From NCBI RefSeq assembly GCF_014230315.1, contig NZ_JACLAW010000008.1, forward strand, positions 62,001 to 126,000: a DNA stretch of 64,000 bases, written 5' to 3'. This document shows, one piece after another, positions 33,811 to 42,891 of this stretch. Positions within the stretch are counted from its first letter, which is position 1, and each line of letters starts with the position of its first letter. The stretch is from Novosphingobium flavum (GTDB taxonomy: Bacteria; Pseudomonadota; Alphaproteobacteria; Sphingomonadales; Sphingomonadaceae). The notes beneath the pieces are model-generated. The model worked only from the letters and a program-made list of their open reading frames with translations, was not told the origin of the DNA and did no database searches. The position numbers and the translations under genes were made by a program.

Positions 33811-35139
33811 CTATTCCTCCGCAGCCTGGCGCTCGCGCCGCTTCCTGTCCCACCATTCGAGCCGCTTTTTCAGCTCGCGCTCGAAGCCGCGCTCGAACGG
33901 CTGGTAGAATTCGGCCGGGGCCATGCCCTCGGGCCAGTAATTGGCGCCGGAAAAGCCGTCTTCCGCGTCGGGGTCGTAGGCATAGTCCTTGCCGTAGCCG
34001 CTGTCCTTCATCAGCTTGGTCGGCGCGTTGAGGATATTGGCCGGCGGCATCAGCGAGCCGGTTTCACGCGCGGTCTTGAACGCGGCTTTCTGGGCGGCAT
34101 AGGCGGCGTTCGACTTGGGGGCCGTGGCGAGATAGAGGCAGGCCTGCGCGATCGCCAGTTCGCCTTCCGGGCTGCCGAGGAACTCGTAGGCGTCCTTGGC
34201 GGCGAGGCACTGGACGAGGGCCTGCGGATCGGCGAGGCCGACATCCTCGCTGGCGAAGCGCACCAGCCGGCGCAGCACGTAGAGCGGCTCTTCCCCCGCC
34301 GTCAGCATCCGCGCGAGATAGTAGAGCGCGGCCTGCGGGTCCGAGCCGCGCAGGCTTTTGTGCAGGGCGCTGATCAGGTTGTAATGGCCGTCGCGGTCCT
34401 TGTCGTAGACCGCCACGCGGCGCTGGAGGAACTTGCCGAGCCCGGCCGGATCGAGTGGTTCGGGGATCTGCGCGGCGTAAAGCGTTTCGGCCTGGTTGAG
34501 CAGGAACCGCCCGTCGCCGTCAGCACTCGCCACCAGCGCGTCGCGCGCTTCGGCGGTGAGGGGGAGAGGGCCTTCCAGTTCCTCGGCGCGGACGATCAGG
34601 GTCGCCAGCGCCCCGGCGTCGAGGCGGTGGAGGATCAGGACCTGTGCCCGGCTGAGCAAGGCGGCATTGAGCGCGAAGCTCGGGTTCTCGGTCGTCGCGC
34701 CGACGAGGGTCACGGTGCCGCGCTCGACGAAGGGCAGGAAGCCGTCCTGCTGGGCGCGGTTGAAGCGGTGGATCTCGTCCACGAACAGGAGCGTCCGACG
34801 CCCGGCCTTGGCGGCGACCTCGGCCTCGGCGAAGGCCTTCTTGAGATCGGCCACGCCGGAGAACACCGCGCTGACCGCGGCGAAGCGCATGCCCACGGCG
34901 GCGGCAAGCAGCCGCGCGATCGAGGTCTTGCCGGTGCCCGGCGGCCCCCACAGGATCATGCTGGACAGGCGTCCGGCCGCTACCATCCGGCCGATCGCGC
35001 CTTCCGCGCCGGTCAGGTGTTCCTGCCCGATCACCTCGTCGAGCGCGCGCGGGCGCAGGCGGTCAGCCAGCGGCGCATCCTCGCGCAGGGGCCGGTCGGA
35101 CTGGTCGGGCAGGGGATCGTCGGCAAACAGGTCGGACAT
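33811..35139 (-). CDS. rarA: Replication-associated recombination protein A (AAA+ ATPase)
   Basis: 442-aa clamp-loader-like AAA+ ATPase (RarA/MgsA, bacterial WRNIP1) that acts at stalled replication forks. Walker A GPPGTGKT (65-72), Walker B LLFVDEIHRFN, sensor GATTENPSF, then the helical tetramerisation part with SLRGSDPQAALYYLARML and EDVGLADP, all typical. C terminus YWPEGM...FYQPFERGFE also matches the family. Full length. Followed by the RNase H-like gene. Confidence 0.97.
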   Translation of the reverse strand: MSDLFADDPLPDQSDRPLREDAPLADRLRPRALDEVIGQEHLTGAEGAIGRMVAAGRLSSMILWGPPGTGKTSIARLLAAAVGMRFAAVSAVFSGVADLKKAFAEAEVAAKAGRRTLLFVDEIHRFNRAQQDGFLPFVERGTVTLVGATTENPSFALNAALLSRAQVLILHRLDAGALATLIVRAEELEGPLPLTAEARDALVASADGDGRFLLNQAETLYAAQIPEPLDPAGLGKFLQRRVAVYDKDRDGHYNLISALHKSLRGSDPQAALYYLARMLTAGEEPLYVLRRLVRFASEDVGLADPQALVQCLAAKDAYEFLGSPEGELAIAQACLYLATAPKSNAAYAAQKAAFKTARETGSLMPPANILNAPTKLMKDSGYGKDYAYDPDAEDGFSGANYWPEGMAPAEFYQPFERGFERELKKRLEWWDRKRRERQAAEE

Positions 35140-35179
35140 CGCGCCTATCTAGGCATGTCCGCCGCGAATTGCACCAGCC

Positions 35180-36352
35180 TCAAGCCCGCTTGCGCGCCTT
35201 GGCCCGCACCAGCCTGAGATAGGTGTCGGCCACGGCCTGGTTGATGCGGTCCCACGAGAATTCGAGGCTGCGCGCCTCGCCCGCATCGCCGTGGCGGCGG
35301 CGCAGGGCAGGGTCGGTCACATAGGTGTGGAGCGCGTCGGCATATTGGTGGATCGCGCCGGGGCGGATCAGGCGCCCGGTCACCCGGTCGTCGACCAGGC
35401 TCTCGCTCCCGGTCGCCGCCGCCGCCACGACCGGCAGGCCGCAGGCCATGGCCTCGAGCGTGACATTGCCGAAGGTCTCGGTGATCGAGGGGAAGAACAG
35501 GACGTCCATCGAGGCGACCGCGCGGGCCAGGTCGGTGCCGCCGAGGAACCCGGTGAAAGTGGCCTCGGGCAGCCGGTTCTCGAACCAGTCGCGCGCCGGG
35601 CCGTCGCCCACGACCAGCACGCGGTAGGGCACGTTCTTGGCCCGCAGTTCGTCGATCGCGTCGGAAAAGACGTCGAGCCCCTTTTCCATGACCAGCCGGC
35701 TGAAGAAGCCGATCACCACCTCGTCATCGCCAAGGCCAATCGAACGGCGCCATTCCATGTCGCGGCGCTGCGGATTGAACATCTCGCGGTCCACCCCGCG
35801 CGACCAGATCGAGATGTCGTAGTTCATCCGCTGCTCGCGCAGCACCTGGGCCATCGATTCCGAAGGCGCCACCAGGGCATCGCAGCGGCGATAGAACCGG
35901 CGCAGCAGGGCCTCGAGGATCGGCTCGAGGAAGGCGAGGTTGTAATAGCGCGGATAGGTCTCGAACCGGGTGTGGACCGAGGCGAGGATCGGCAGGCCGC
36001 GTTCGCGCGCCCAGCTCACGGCGCGGTGGGCGGCCGGATCGGGCGAGGAGATATGGACGATGTTGGGCTGGAACGCGTCAAGATCGCGGCGCACCCGGCG
36101 GTTGATCCCGCTCGCCACATGGTATTCGGCGCGGCCCGGAATGGCGAAAGAGGGGAGCGAGACGAGATCGCCGGTCGGCTCGAAGGCGGGGGTTTCCACG
36201 GTCGGGGCATAGACCCGGACCTGCGCGCCCTGGCGCAGGAGATAGCCGACGAGCCGGTTGAGCGACTGGTTGGCGCCATCGCGCACGTAGTTGTAATTGC
36301 CGCTGAACAGCGCGATGCGCAGGCTTTCGCAAGAGGAAGGGGCGACGGTCAT
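35180..36352 (-). CDS. Glycosyltransferase family 4 protein
   Basis: 390-aa GT-B fold glycosyltransferase, N-terminal part with FSGNYNYVRDGANQSLNRLVGYL and IVHISSPDPAAHRAV, C-terminal part with FFSRLVMEKGLD, VVGDGP and the GT4 donor-binding motif FPSITETFGNVTLEAMACG (ExFGxxxxE). The family includes the plant-like sulfoquinovosyl and mannosyl transferases of glycolipid synthesis; the acceptor is not known. Start ATG 36352: the open frame further upstream runs through the neighbouring gene in another frame and is not coding. Confidence 0.92.
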   Translation of the reverse strand: MTVAPSSCESLRIALFSGNYNYVRDGANQSLNRLVGYLLRQGAQVRVYAPTVETPAFEPTGDLVSLPSFAIPGRAEYHVASGINRRVRRDLDAFQPNIVHISSPDPAAHRAVSWARERGLPILASVHTRFETYPRYYNLAFLEPILEALLRRFYRRCDALVAPSESMAQVLREQRMNYDISIWSRGVDREMFNPQRRDMEWRRSIGLGDDEVVIGFFSRLVMEKGLDVFSDAIDELRAKNVPYRVLVVGDGPARDWFENRLPEATFTGFLGGTDLARAVASMDVLFFPSITETFGNVTLEAMACGLPVVAAAATGSESLVDDRVTGRLIRPGAIHQYADALHTYVTDPALRRRHGDAGEARSLEFSWDRINQAVADTYLRLVRAKARKRA

Positions 36353-36392
36353 GGCCGCCGCCCCTACACGCCGCTTCGCCGTTTGGCGAGGC

Positions 36393-36737
36393 TTACCAGC
36401 CGTGGCGATAGCCGCGCCGGTCGTAGCGATCATAGCCGCGATATTCCCGGTGCGGATAGACCGGCACGTAGCGCGGATATTCGCGGTAGACGTAGTAGCT
36501 GCGTTGGCGCGGATAGGGCCGCGCATAGTAGTAACCGTCGTCGTAGTAACGGTCGCGGCTGCCCGAGGCGATCGCCGCGCCGAGAGCGAGACCGACGATG
36601 CCGCCGGCGATCGCGGCCCCGGTGGTGTCGCCACCCCGGCGATAGCCGCGATAGCCATCGGCCATGGCGGGCGATGCCGCCGTGAGCGTTGCCGCGCCAA
36701 GCGCGACAGCGAGTACTGCCTTCTTGATGATGGTCAT
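36393..36737 (-). CDS. Glycine-zipper, Tyr/Arg-rich secreted protein
   Basis: 114-aa exported protein: signal peptide about 1-25 (ending AMA), then RGGDTTGAAIAGGIVGLALGAAIA, a glycine-zipper helix, then a tail of Tyr, Arg and Pro (repeated YR/YP steps). Start ATG 36737. It resembles small outer-membrane/periplasmic glycine-zipper proteins of unknown function. A close paralogue lies at 38501-38926; the two flank the MoaD-like/BNR pair. Confidence 0.8.
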   Translation of the reverse strand: MTIIKKAVLAVALGAATLTAASPAMADGYRGYRRGGDTTGAAIAGGIVGLALGAAIASGSRDRYYDDGYYYARPYPRQRSYYVYREYPRYVPVYPHREYRGYDRYDRRGYRHGW

Positions 36738-36899
36738 GAGTTTCCTCCAGCCAAAGGATTGCCGCTCCTGCCGCACGGTCGCCGGTCAATTGGCGACTCC
36801 AGCGCTGAACGGCATGTGAATTTCGTTACATCTTGCGACGAATGGACCGGGCGAGCGGCAAGCCGACGCCATCGCGCAGGGCGCGCGCGCCCGGCCCGG

Positions 36900-37157
36900 T
36901 CAGCCCCCGCTGAGCGCCTGAATGATGATCACTTCATCGTGGGCGGACAGCGGCTGCGCGAGGTCGAATACCTGCTCGCCGTTGACGAAGCAGCGCATGT
37001 GGCGGCGCAAGCGGTCCTGCTCGTCGATCACGCGAAAGCGGATGCCGGGAAAGCGCCGATCGAGCGCGGCGAACAACTCGCCCAGGTTCTCGCCCTCAGC
37101 GTCGACCTCGGACTTGCCGGTGTAGGATTCCAGCGCGCTGGGGATCAGGACCTTCAC
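36900..37157 (-). CDS. MoaD/ThiS-family ubiquitin-like sulfur-carrier protein
   Basis: 85-aa protein of beta-grasp fold with the MoaD/ThiS signatures: LGELFAALDRRFPGIRFR, an RCFVNGE loop, LSAHDEVIIIQALSGG and a C-terminal Gly-Gly for thiocarboxylation. The start is GTG 37157 with GAGGGG upstream. No moaE, thiG, moeB or thiF is nearby. It is 9 bases downstream of the BNR-repeat gene, whose stop overlaps its ribosome site, so the two are coupled. The process it serves is not known. Confidence 0.88.
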   Translation of the reverse strand: MKVLIPSALESYTGKSEVDAEGENLGELFAALDRRFPGIRFRVIDEQDRLRRHMRCFVNGEQVFDLAQPLSAHDEVIIIQALSGG

Positions 37158-37166
37158 GGCGGCCCC

Positions 37167-38294
37167 TCAGTCCAGGATTGCCGTTTCAACGGCAAAGATC
37201 GGGGGAAGGTTGTCAGCCAGCGGGGTCCAGCGTTCGCCTTCGTCGGCACTTGCCCAGAGGCTGCCGCTGGCCGTGCCGAAGTAGAGACCGACCGGATCGC
37301 AGGTGTCGCTGGCCATGGCCTGGCGGTACACCGTCCACCATGCCTCCGCCGGCGGCACACCCGTATCCTGGCGCTGCCATGTCTCGCCCCCATCGCGCGT
37401 GACATAGGCGGCGGGCTTGCCGTCCGGGCTGGTGCGCGGCCAGACGTCGGTGCCGTCCATCGGGAAGACCCATGCGGTCCGGTCATCGCGCGGGTGGACC
37501 ACGATCGGAAAGCCGATGTCGCCCACGCCGGGCGGCATGGCGCGGCCGATCCGGTGCCATCGGTTCGATGGCCGGTCGATCCGGTAGATCCCGCAATGGT
37601 TCTGCTGATAGAGCCGATCCGGGTTCGAGGGGCACAGCGCGATGCAGTGCGGATCGTGGAAGGCCCATTGGCTGGCGTCGAACCCGGCAACCACCTCCAG
37701 CCCGTCGATCAGTGGCGCCCAGCTGAGCCCCGCATCGCGCGACTCGTGGACGCCACCGCCCGACATGCCGAGATAGAGGTGCGCCGCGTCGCGCGGGTCG
37801 ACCAGGATGGAATGAAGCTTGGGACCGTCAGGCGTGCCGTCCTGGGCGTCGCCCGCCCGGTCGCGGTAGGCCGGGGCGTCGTTGAAGCCGGCAACGCCCT
37901 CCCACGTCTCGCCGCCATCCTCGCTGCGGAACAGGGCCTGCGGCGAGGTTCCGGCGTACCAGACGCCCGGCTCGCTGGCATGGCCCGGGGTCAGCCAGAA
38001 GGTGTGATCCACTGCGCGCCCCATCTCGCCCTCGGCCGCCTTGGGGAAGGCTGGCGGGCGCCGTGCTTCGCTCCAGGTCCGGCCAAGGTCGGTCGAGCGG
38101 AAGATCGTCGGGCCAAGGTGCCCGGTCTTGGCCGCGGCAAGCAGGGTGCGCCGATCGCGGGGGTCGAGCACGAGATGATGGATGATATGGCCGAGAAAGT
38201 GGGGGCCATCGGCGCTCCATTCCCGGCGCCCGGCATCGCCGCGATAGATCCACGCGCCCTTTCGCGTCGCAACCAGCAGGGCAAGCTCGCGCAT
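37167..38294 (-). CDS. BNR-repeat (sialidase-like propeller) protein
   Basis: 375-aa cytoplasmic protein without signal peptide, built of BNR/Asp-box blades: FRSTDLGRTW, FRSEDGGETW, HESRDAGLSW, YVTRDGGETW, WASADEGERW. The fold is that of exo-alpha-sialidase or photosystem-stability-factor-type propellers. No sialidase Arg triad can be assigned. Start ATG 38294. Coupled to the MoaD-like gene; proteins of this kind often stand next to such carriers, but no function has been assigned to my knowledge. Confidence 0.85.
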   Translation of the reverse strand: MRELALLVATRKGAWIYRGDAGRREWSADGPHFLGHIIHHLVLDPRDRRTLLAAAKTGHLGPTIFRSTDLGRTWSEARRPPAFPKAAEGEMGRAVDHTFWLTPGHASEPGVWYAGTSPQALFRSEDGGETWEGVAGFNDAPAYRDRAGDAQDGTPDGPKLHSILVDPRDAAHLYLGMSGGGVHESRDAGLSWAPLIDGLEVVAGFDASQWAFHDPHCIALCPSNPDRLYQQNHCGIYRIDRPSNRWHRIGRAMPPGVGDIGFPIVVHPRDDRTAWVFPMDGTDVWPRTSPDGKPAAYVTRDGGETWQRQDTGVPPAEAWWTVYRQAMASDTCDPVGLYFGTASGSLWASADEGERWTPLADNLPPIFAVETAILD

Positions 38295-38411
38295 GTCTCG
38301 GTCTCCCTCGATTATCGGTCGCTGGCCCTTGCGGGCAGGCGCGCGGGGGAGGGCCAGTTTCGGGCCGACTGCGTTCGCGGTCAATGGTTCGCAGCCGGAG
38401 GAAACGAGTAA

Positions 38412-38438
38412 GGGCGCCCGGCGGCAGGCCGGGCGCCC
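38412..38438 (-). terminator. Hairpin after the second glycine-zipper gene
   Basis: 11-bp perfect GC stem (38412-38422 with 38428-38438), 5-base loop, only a short T-run on the minus strand. It separates the glycine-zipper gene from the BNR gene. Confidence 0.55.
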
Positions 38439-38500
38439 CCCTCGTCGGCGCCGCATGTGCCCGCGGCGCCAACGGTGGCTCAGGTCATGACAGCTGCGGA

Positions 38501-38926
38501 TCAGTTGCCGTAGCGGTAGTTGCGCTGGCCGTAGTAGTCGTCGCGCCCGTAGTAGCCGCGATCGTTCTGGCCGTAGCCGCGGTCGTCATAGCCGCGCCGG
38601 TCGTAGTAGCCGCGGTTGTCGTCCTCGTCGCAGTTCCGGCCGTTGCGGTCGTAGCGATGGCCCTGGCGGTCCCAGTAGTAGCCGTCGCGCCACGTCCAGC
38701 CGCGGTTGGCATAGCGATAGCGGTAATCGTTGTTGTTGTTCTTGCTGATCGAGGAACCGACGATCGCGCCGATGGCGAGGCCGATGATCCCGCCGGCAAT
38801 CGCGGCGCCGGTGGTGTCGCCGCCGCGGCGGCCGTTGTAATAGGACTGGGCCATCGCCGGGGAAACCGAGGTGAGGGCGGTGGCGCCGAGAACGGTGGCA
38901 ATGGTTGCCTTCTTGAGCATGTTCAT
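38501..38926 (-). CDS. Glycine-zipper secreted protein, paralogue of 36393-36737
   Basis: 141-aa exported protein: signal peptide about 1-26 (ending AMAQ), RRGGDTTGAAIAGGIIGLAIGAIVG zipper nearly identical to the other copy, then a tail rich in Tyr, Arg, Asn, Asp and Gly (repeats of the type RGYDDRGYG). Start ATG 38926. Probably a periplasmic or outer-membrane structural protein; function unknown. Confidence 0.8.
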   Translation of the reverse strand: MNMLKKATIATVLGATALTSVSPAMAQSYYNGRRGGDTTGAAIAGGIIGLAIGAIVGSSISKNNNNDYRYRYANRGWTWRDGYYWDRQGHRYDRNGRNCDEDDNRGYYDRRGYDDRGYGQNDRGYYGRDDYYGQRNYRYGN

Positions 38927-39076
38927 GGCTTCGAACTCCTGTGGGCGGATCGAAGCGGAAGGCCCTCTGCCTTCCCTGATTCGCCGTTGAGTTCATCTTT
39001 AGGCTTGCGAAGCTGAACGGGTGTCGAGGCGGCTTGGCAGCTTTCGTTCAGGTTTTCAGGCGTGAAGGTGAATGTC

Positions 39077-40693
39077 TCAAGGCAGGCGAAACAGCTCGCC
39101 GGGCTTGCGGCCCTCCAGCGCAGCCGGCACCGAGGGGAGGCAGCCGCCCGTGCTCAGGGCGTGGCCGGTCATGTCGACGAAGATCGGGCGGCGATGGTCG
39201 ATCTCGGCCATGAACCGGCTCCAGCTTTCGCGTTCGTCGAACCACGGCTCGCACAGCGGTTCGGCGAGGTAGAGGTCCGGCCGCAGGTAATGCAGGTGGT
39301 CGCTGCCGAACACGACGATGGCCCCGCCGGGCACCGCGCGATAGTGCTGCCGCACGGCCCTGACCGTCGCGGAATAGCGGGATATGGGGCGCGTGAGCAA
39401 CGGCCAGACGGCAACCAGGCAGGAACAGGCTGCCGCAGTCGCCGCCAGCAGCGCGATCTGCCGGGTTGCCCCGGGCCATGAGACCAGCGCCGCGCGCAGC
39501 AGGCCGATGGTGACCAGCAGGGTGCCGGGGCCGAGCAGGCGGAAGTTGTAGGGATCGAACTCGTTGGTCCAGCGCAGCGCGATGATCGCGCCGAGGTAGG
39601 CCGTGCCCACGGTCAGGAAGGAGAGGGCCAGACCGTCGACCCGCATCCCGCGCAAGGGGCGCGGATGGCGCCGCGCGATGATCGCGCCCAACCAGACGAA
39701 TGCGGCCAGCTGCGCCAGTGCGAGCCAACCCGCCGGGCTGGTGAACAGGCGCGGGGCAAAGTCCGGCAACTTGTCCCACACCCCGCCGACCGGCAGGATC
39801 GCCGCGTCGCCAAGGGCAGTCAGCAGGGTCTGGAGGCGGTGCCACGGCGTGTCGAGCGCAGGAATGCGGGGCATTCCGGTGGCATAACCGGTCGCCGCGG
39901 CGTTGCTGCGCAGATAGAGCGCGATGAACCCGGCGGAGGCTAGGAACAGGGCGGCGTTGACCAGCACGGCCCGCCGGTCCCGCCGGATCGCTCCGATCAG
40001 CGCGGCAAGCCCCGGCAGCGCCACGGCGAAGGCCCCGACATAGCGCGAAAGAAACAGCCCGAGAGAGCAGAGTGCCAGAAACAGGGCGCGCGGCGGGGTG
40101 TTCGCCTGCCGCTCACCGATGATCCGCGCCAGCAGCAGGGCCGCGCAGACGAGGAAGAAGATGAACGGCACCTCGCTCCAGCTATAGGAAAAGATCTCCA
40201 GCGCGGCGGCAAAGGCGAAGGGCAGGGCCAGCACCCAGCCGGTCCGCCCCCCGGCGCGCGCGACCATGCCGGTGCAGGCGAGCGCCATCAGCGCGCCCAG
40301 CACCTTGGCGGCGAGGAACGGTGAGAGCCCGCTCAGCCGCGCGGCGAGCGAGATGCCGAGCGGATAGCCGACCGGCCAGATGGCGAAGCGCTCGAAATGG
40401 GCCGGGAAGAAGCCCTCGTTCTGCACGGTGAAGCCGAGGCCGCGATCGAGGTTCGCGGCGAGGGCGAGGTAGTTCATCGAATCCGGCGAAAGATAGCCGT
40501 CCGCCGTCAGCAGGGCGCGGGCGAAGATCAGCGCGGCGATGACTAGGCCGATGCCCAGGGCGATCAGGATCGCGCGGCGGTCGGCCGGCTCGCGGGGTGC
40601 GGCGAGGCTTTCGGCGGCGCGGCGCAGGACGGATCGGCCGTTCGTCCGGCGGTCCTGCCCTGATCCCTCGCTGCTCCCGGTCTTGTGCGCCAC
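39077..40693 (-). CDS. GT-C-like polytopic membrane protein
   Basis: 538-aa inner-membrane protein with about 11 hydrophobic helices and a C-terminal soluble part. An early periplasmic loop has the acidic pair in DGYLSPDSMNYLALA, as in glycosyltransferase family 39/87-like (GT-C) enzymes using polyprenyl-linked sugars, and FERFAIWPVGYPLG follows. Acceptor and sugar are unknown. A long basic cytoplasmic N terminus (about 40 residues) is present. It stands alone between the second glycine-zipper gene and typA. Confidence 0.75.
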   Translation of the reverse strand: MAHKTGSSEGSGQDRRTNGRSVLRRAAESLAAPREPADRRAILIALGIGLVIAALIFARALLTADGYLSPDSMNYLALAANLDRGLGFTVQNEGFFPAHFERFAIWPVGYPLGISLAARLSGLSPFLAAKVLGALMALACTGMVARAGGRTGWVLALPFAFAAALEIFSYSWSEVPFIFFLVCAALLLARIIGERQANTPPRALFLALCSLGLFLSRYVGAFAVALPGLAALIGAIRRDRRAVLVNAALFLASAGFIALYLRSNAAATGYATGMPRIPALDTPWHRLQTLLTALGDAAILPVGGVWDKLPDFAPRLFTSPAGWLALAQLAAFVWLGAIIARRHPRPLRGMRVDGLALSFLTVGTAYLGAIIALRWTNEFDPYNFRLLGPGTLLVTIGLLRAALVSWPGATRQIALLAATAAACSCLVAVWPLLTRPISRYSATVRAVRQHYRAVPGGAIVVFGSDHLHYLRPDLYLAEPLCEPWFDERESWSRFMAEIDHRRPIFVDMTGHALSTGGCLPSVPAALEGRKPGELFRLP

Positions 40694-40707
40694 AGTCCCC
40701 CACTAAC

Positions 40708-40745
40708 AAAAAGGCCCGGAAAGCTTAATGCCTTCCGGGCCTTTT
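40708..40745 (-). terminator. Terminator of typA
   Basis: GC-rich stem GGCCCGGAA / TTCCGGGCC flanked by A- and T-runs (AAAAA at 40708-40712, TTTT at 40742-40745), between typA and the GT-C-like gene, both on the minus strand. Confidence 0.85.
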
Positions 40746-40754
40746 GGGTAATCG

Positions 40755-42581
<1,827 letters not shown>

Positions 42582-42746
42582 GAGAGGCGCGGGCTTTCCG
42601 AACAGGGAGAAGGGGGGTCGCAGTTTCGCTGCGACGCAACAATCGCCGCGCCCCTACCCCAATGCCGGGATTCGCGCAACCGCGCGCTTGCAGTGATCTC
42701 ATCGCGGCGGCGGGCGGGGCCTGTGGCGATTCTGCAACGTATGCAG

Positions 42747-42789
42747 GGAATGCATTCCGCCGCCAACCGATTGCCGCAATTGCAATTGC
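42747..42789. promoter_or_regulatory. Two palindromes upstream of the third TonB receptor
   Basis: GGAATGCATTCC (42747-42758) and GCAATTGCAATTGC (42776-42789), both perfect palindromes, 103-145 bases before the receptor start, within the 310-base gap 42582-42891. That gap has no gene. They are candidate operators for the receptor or the divergent typA. Confidence 0.35.
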
Positions 42790-42891
42790 CGGATTCGGGC
42801 GGCAAATCTATGAAGGTATCAGTAAAACAGGCACGCCGGGTCGCGTGTTACATGGATGCCCGGATGTTGTCCTGAAGTGAGAGGGCTGATC

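Noticed and set aside
35180..36700. Longer form of the glycosyltransferase starting near 36700
   Set aside because: The extra 116 codons are Thr/Ala/Arg-rich, run opposite or across the glycine-zipper gene, and are absent from GT4 proteins; ATG 36352 fits the fold.
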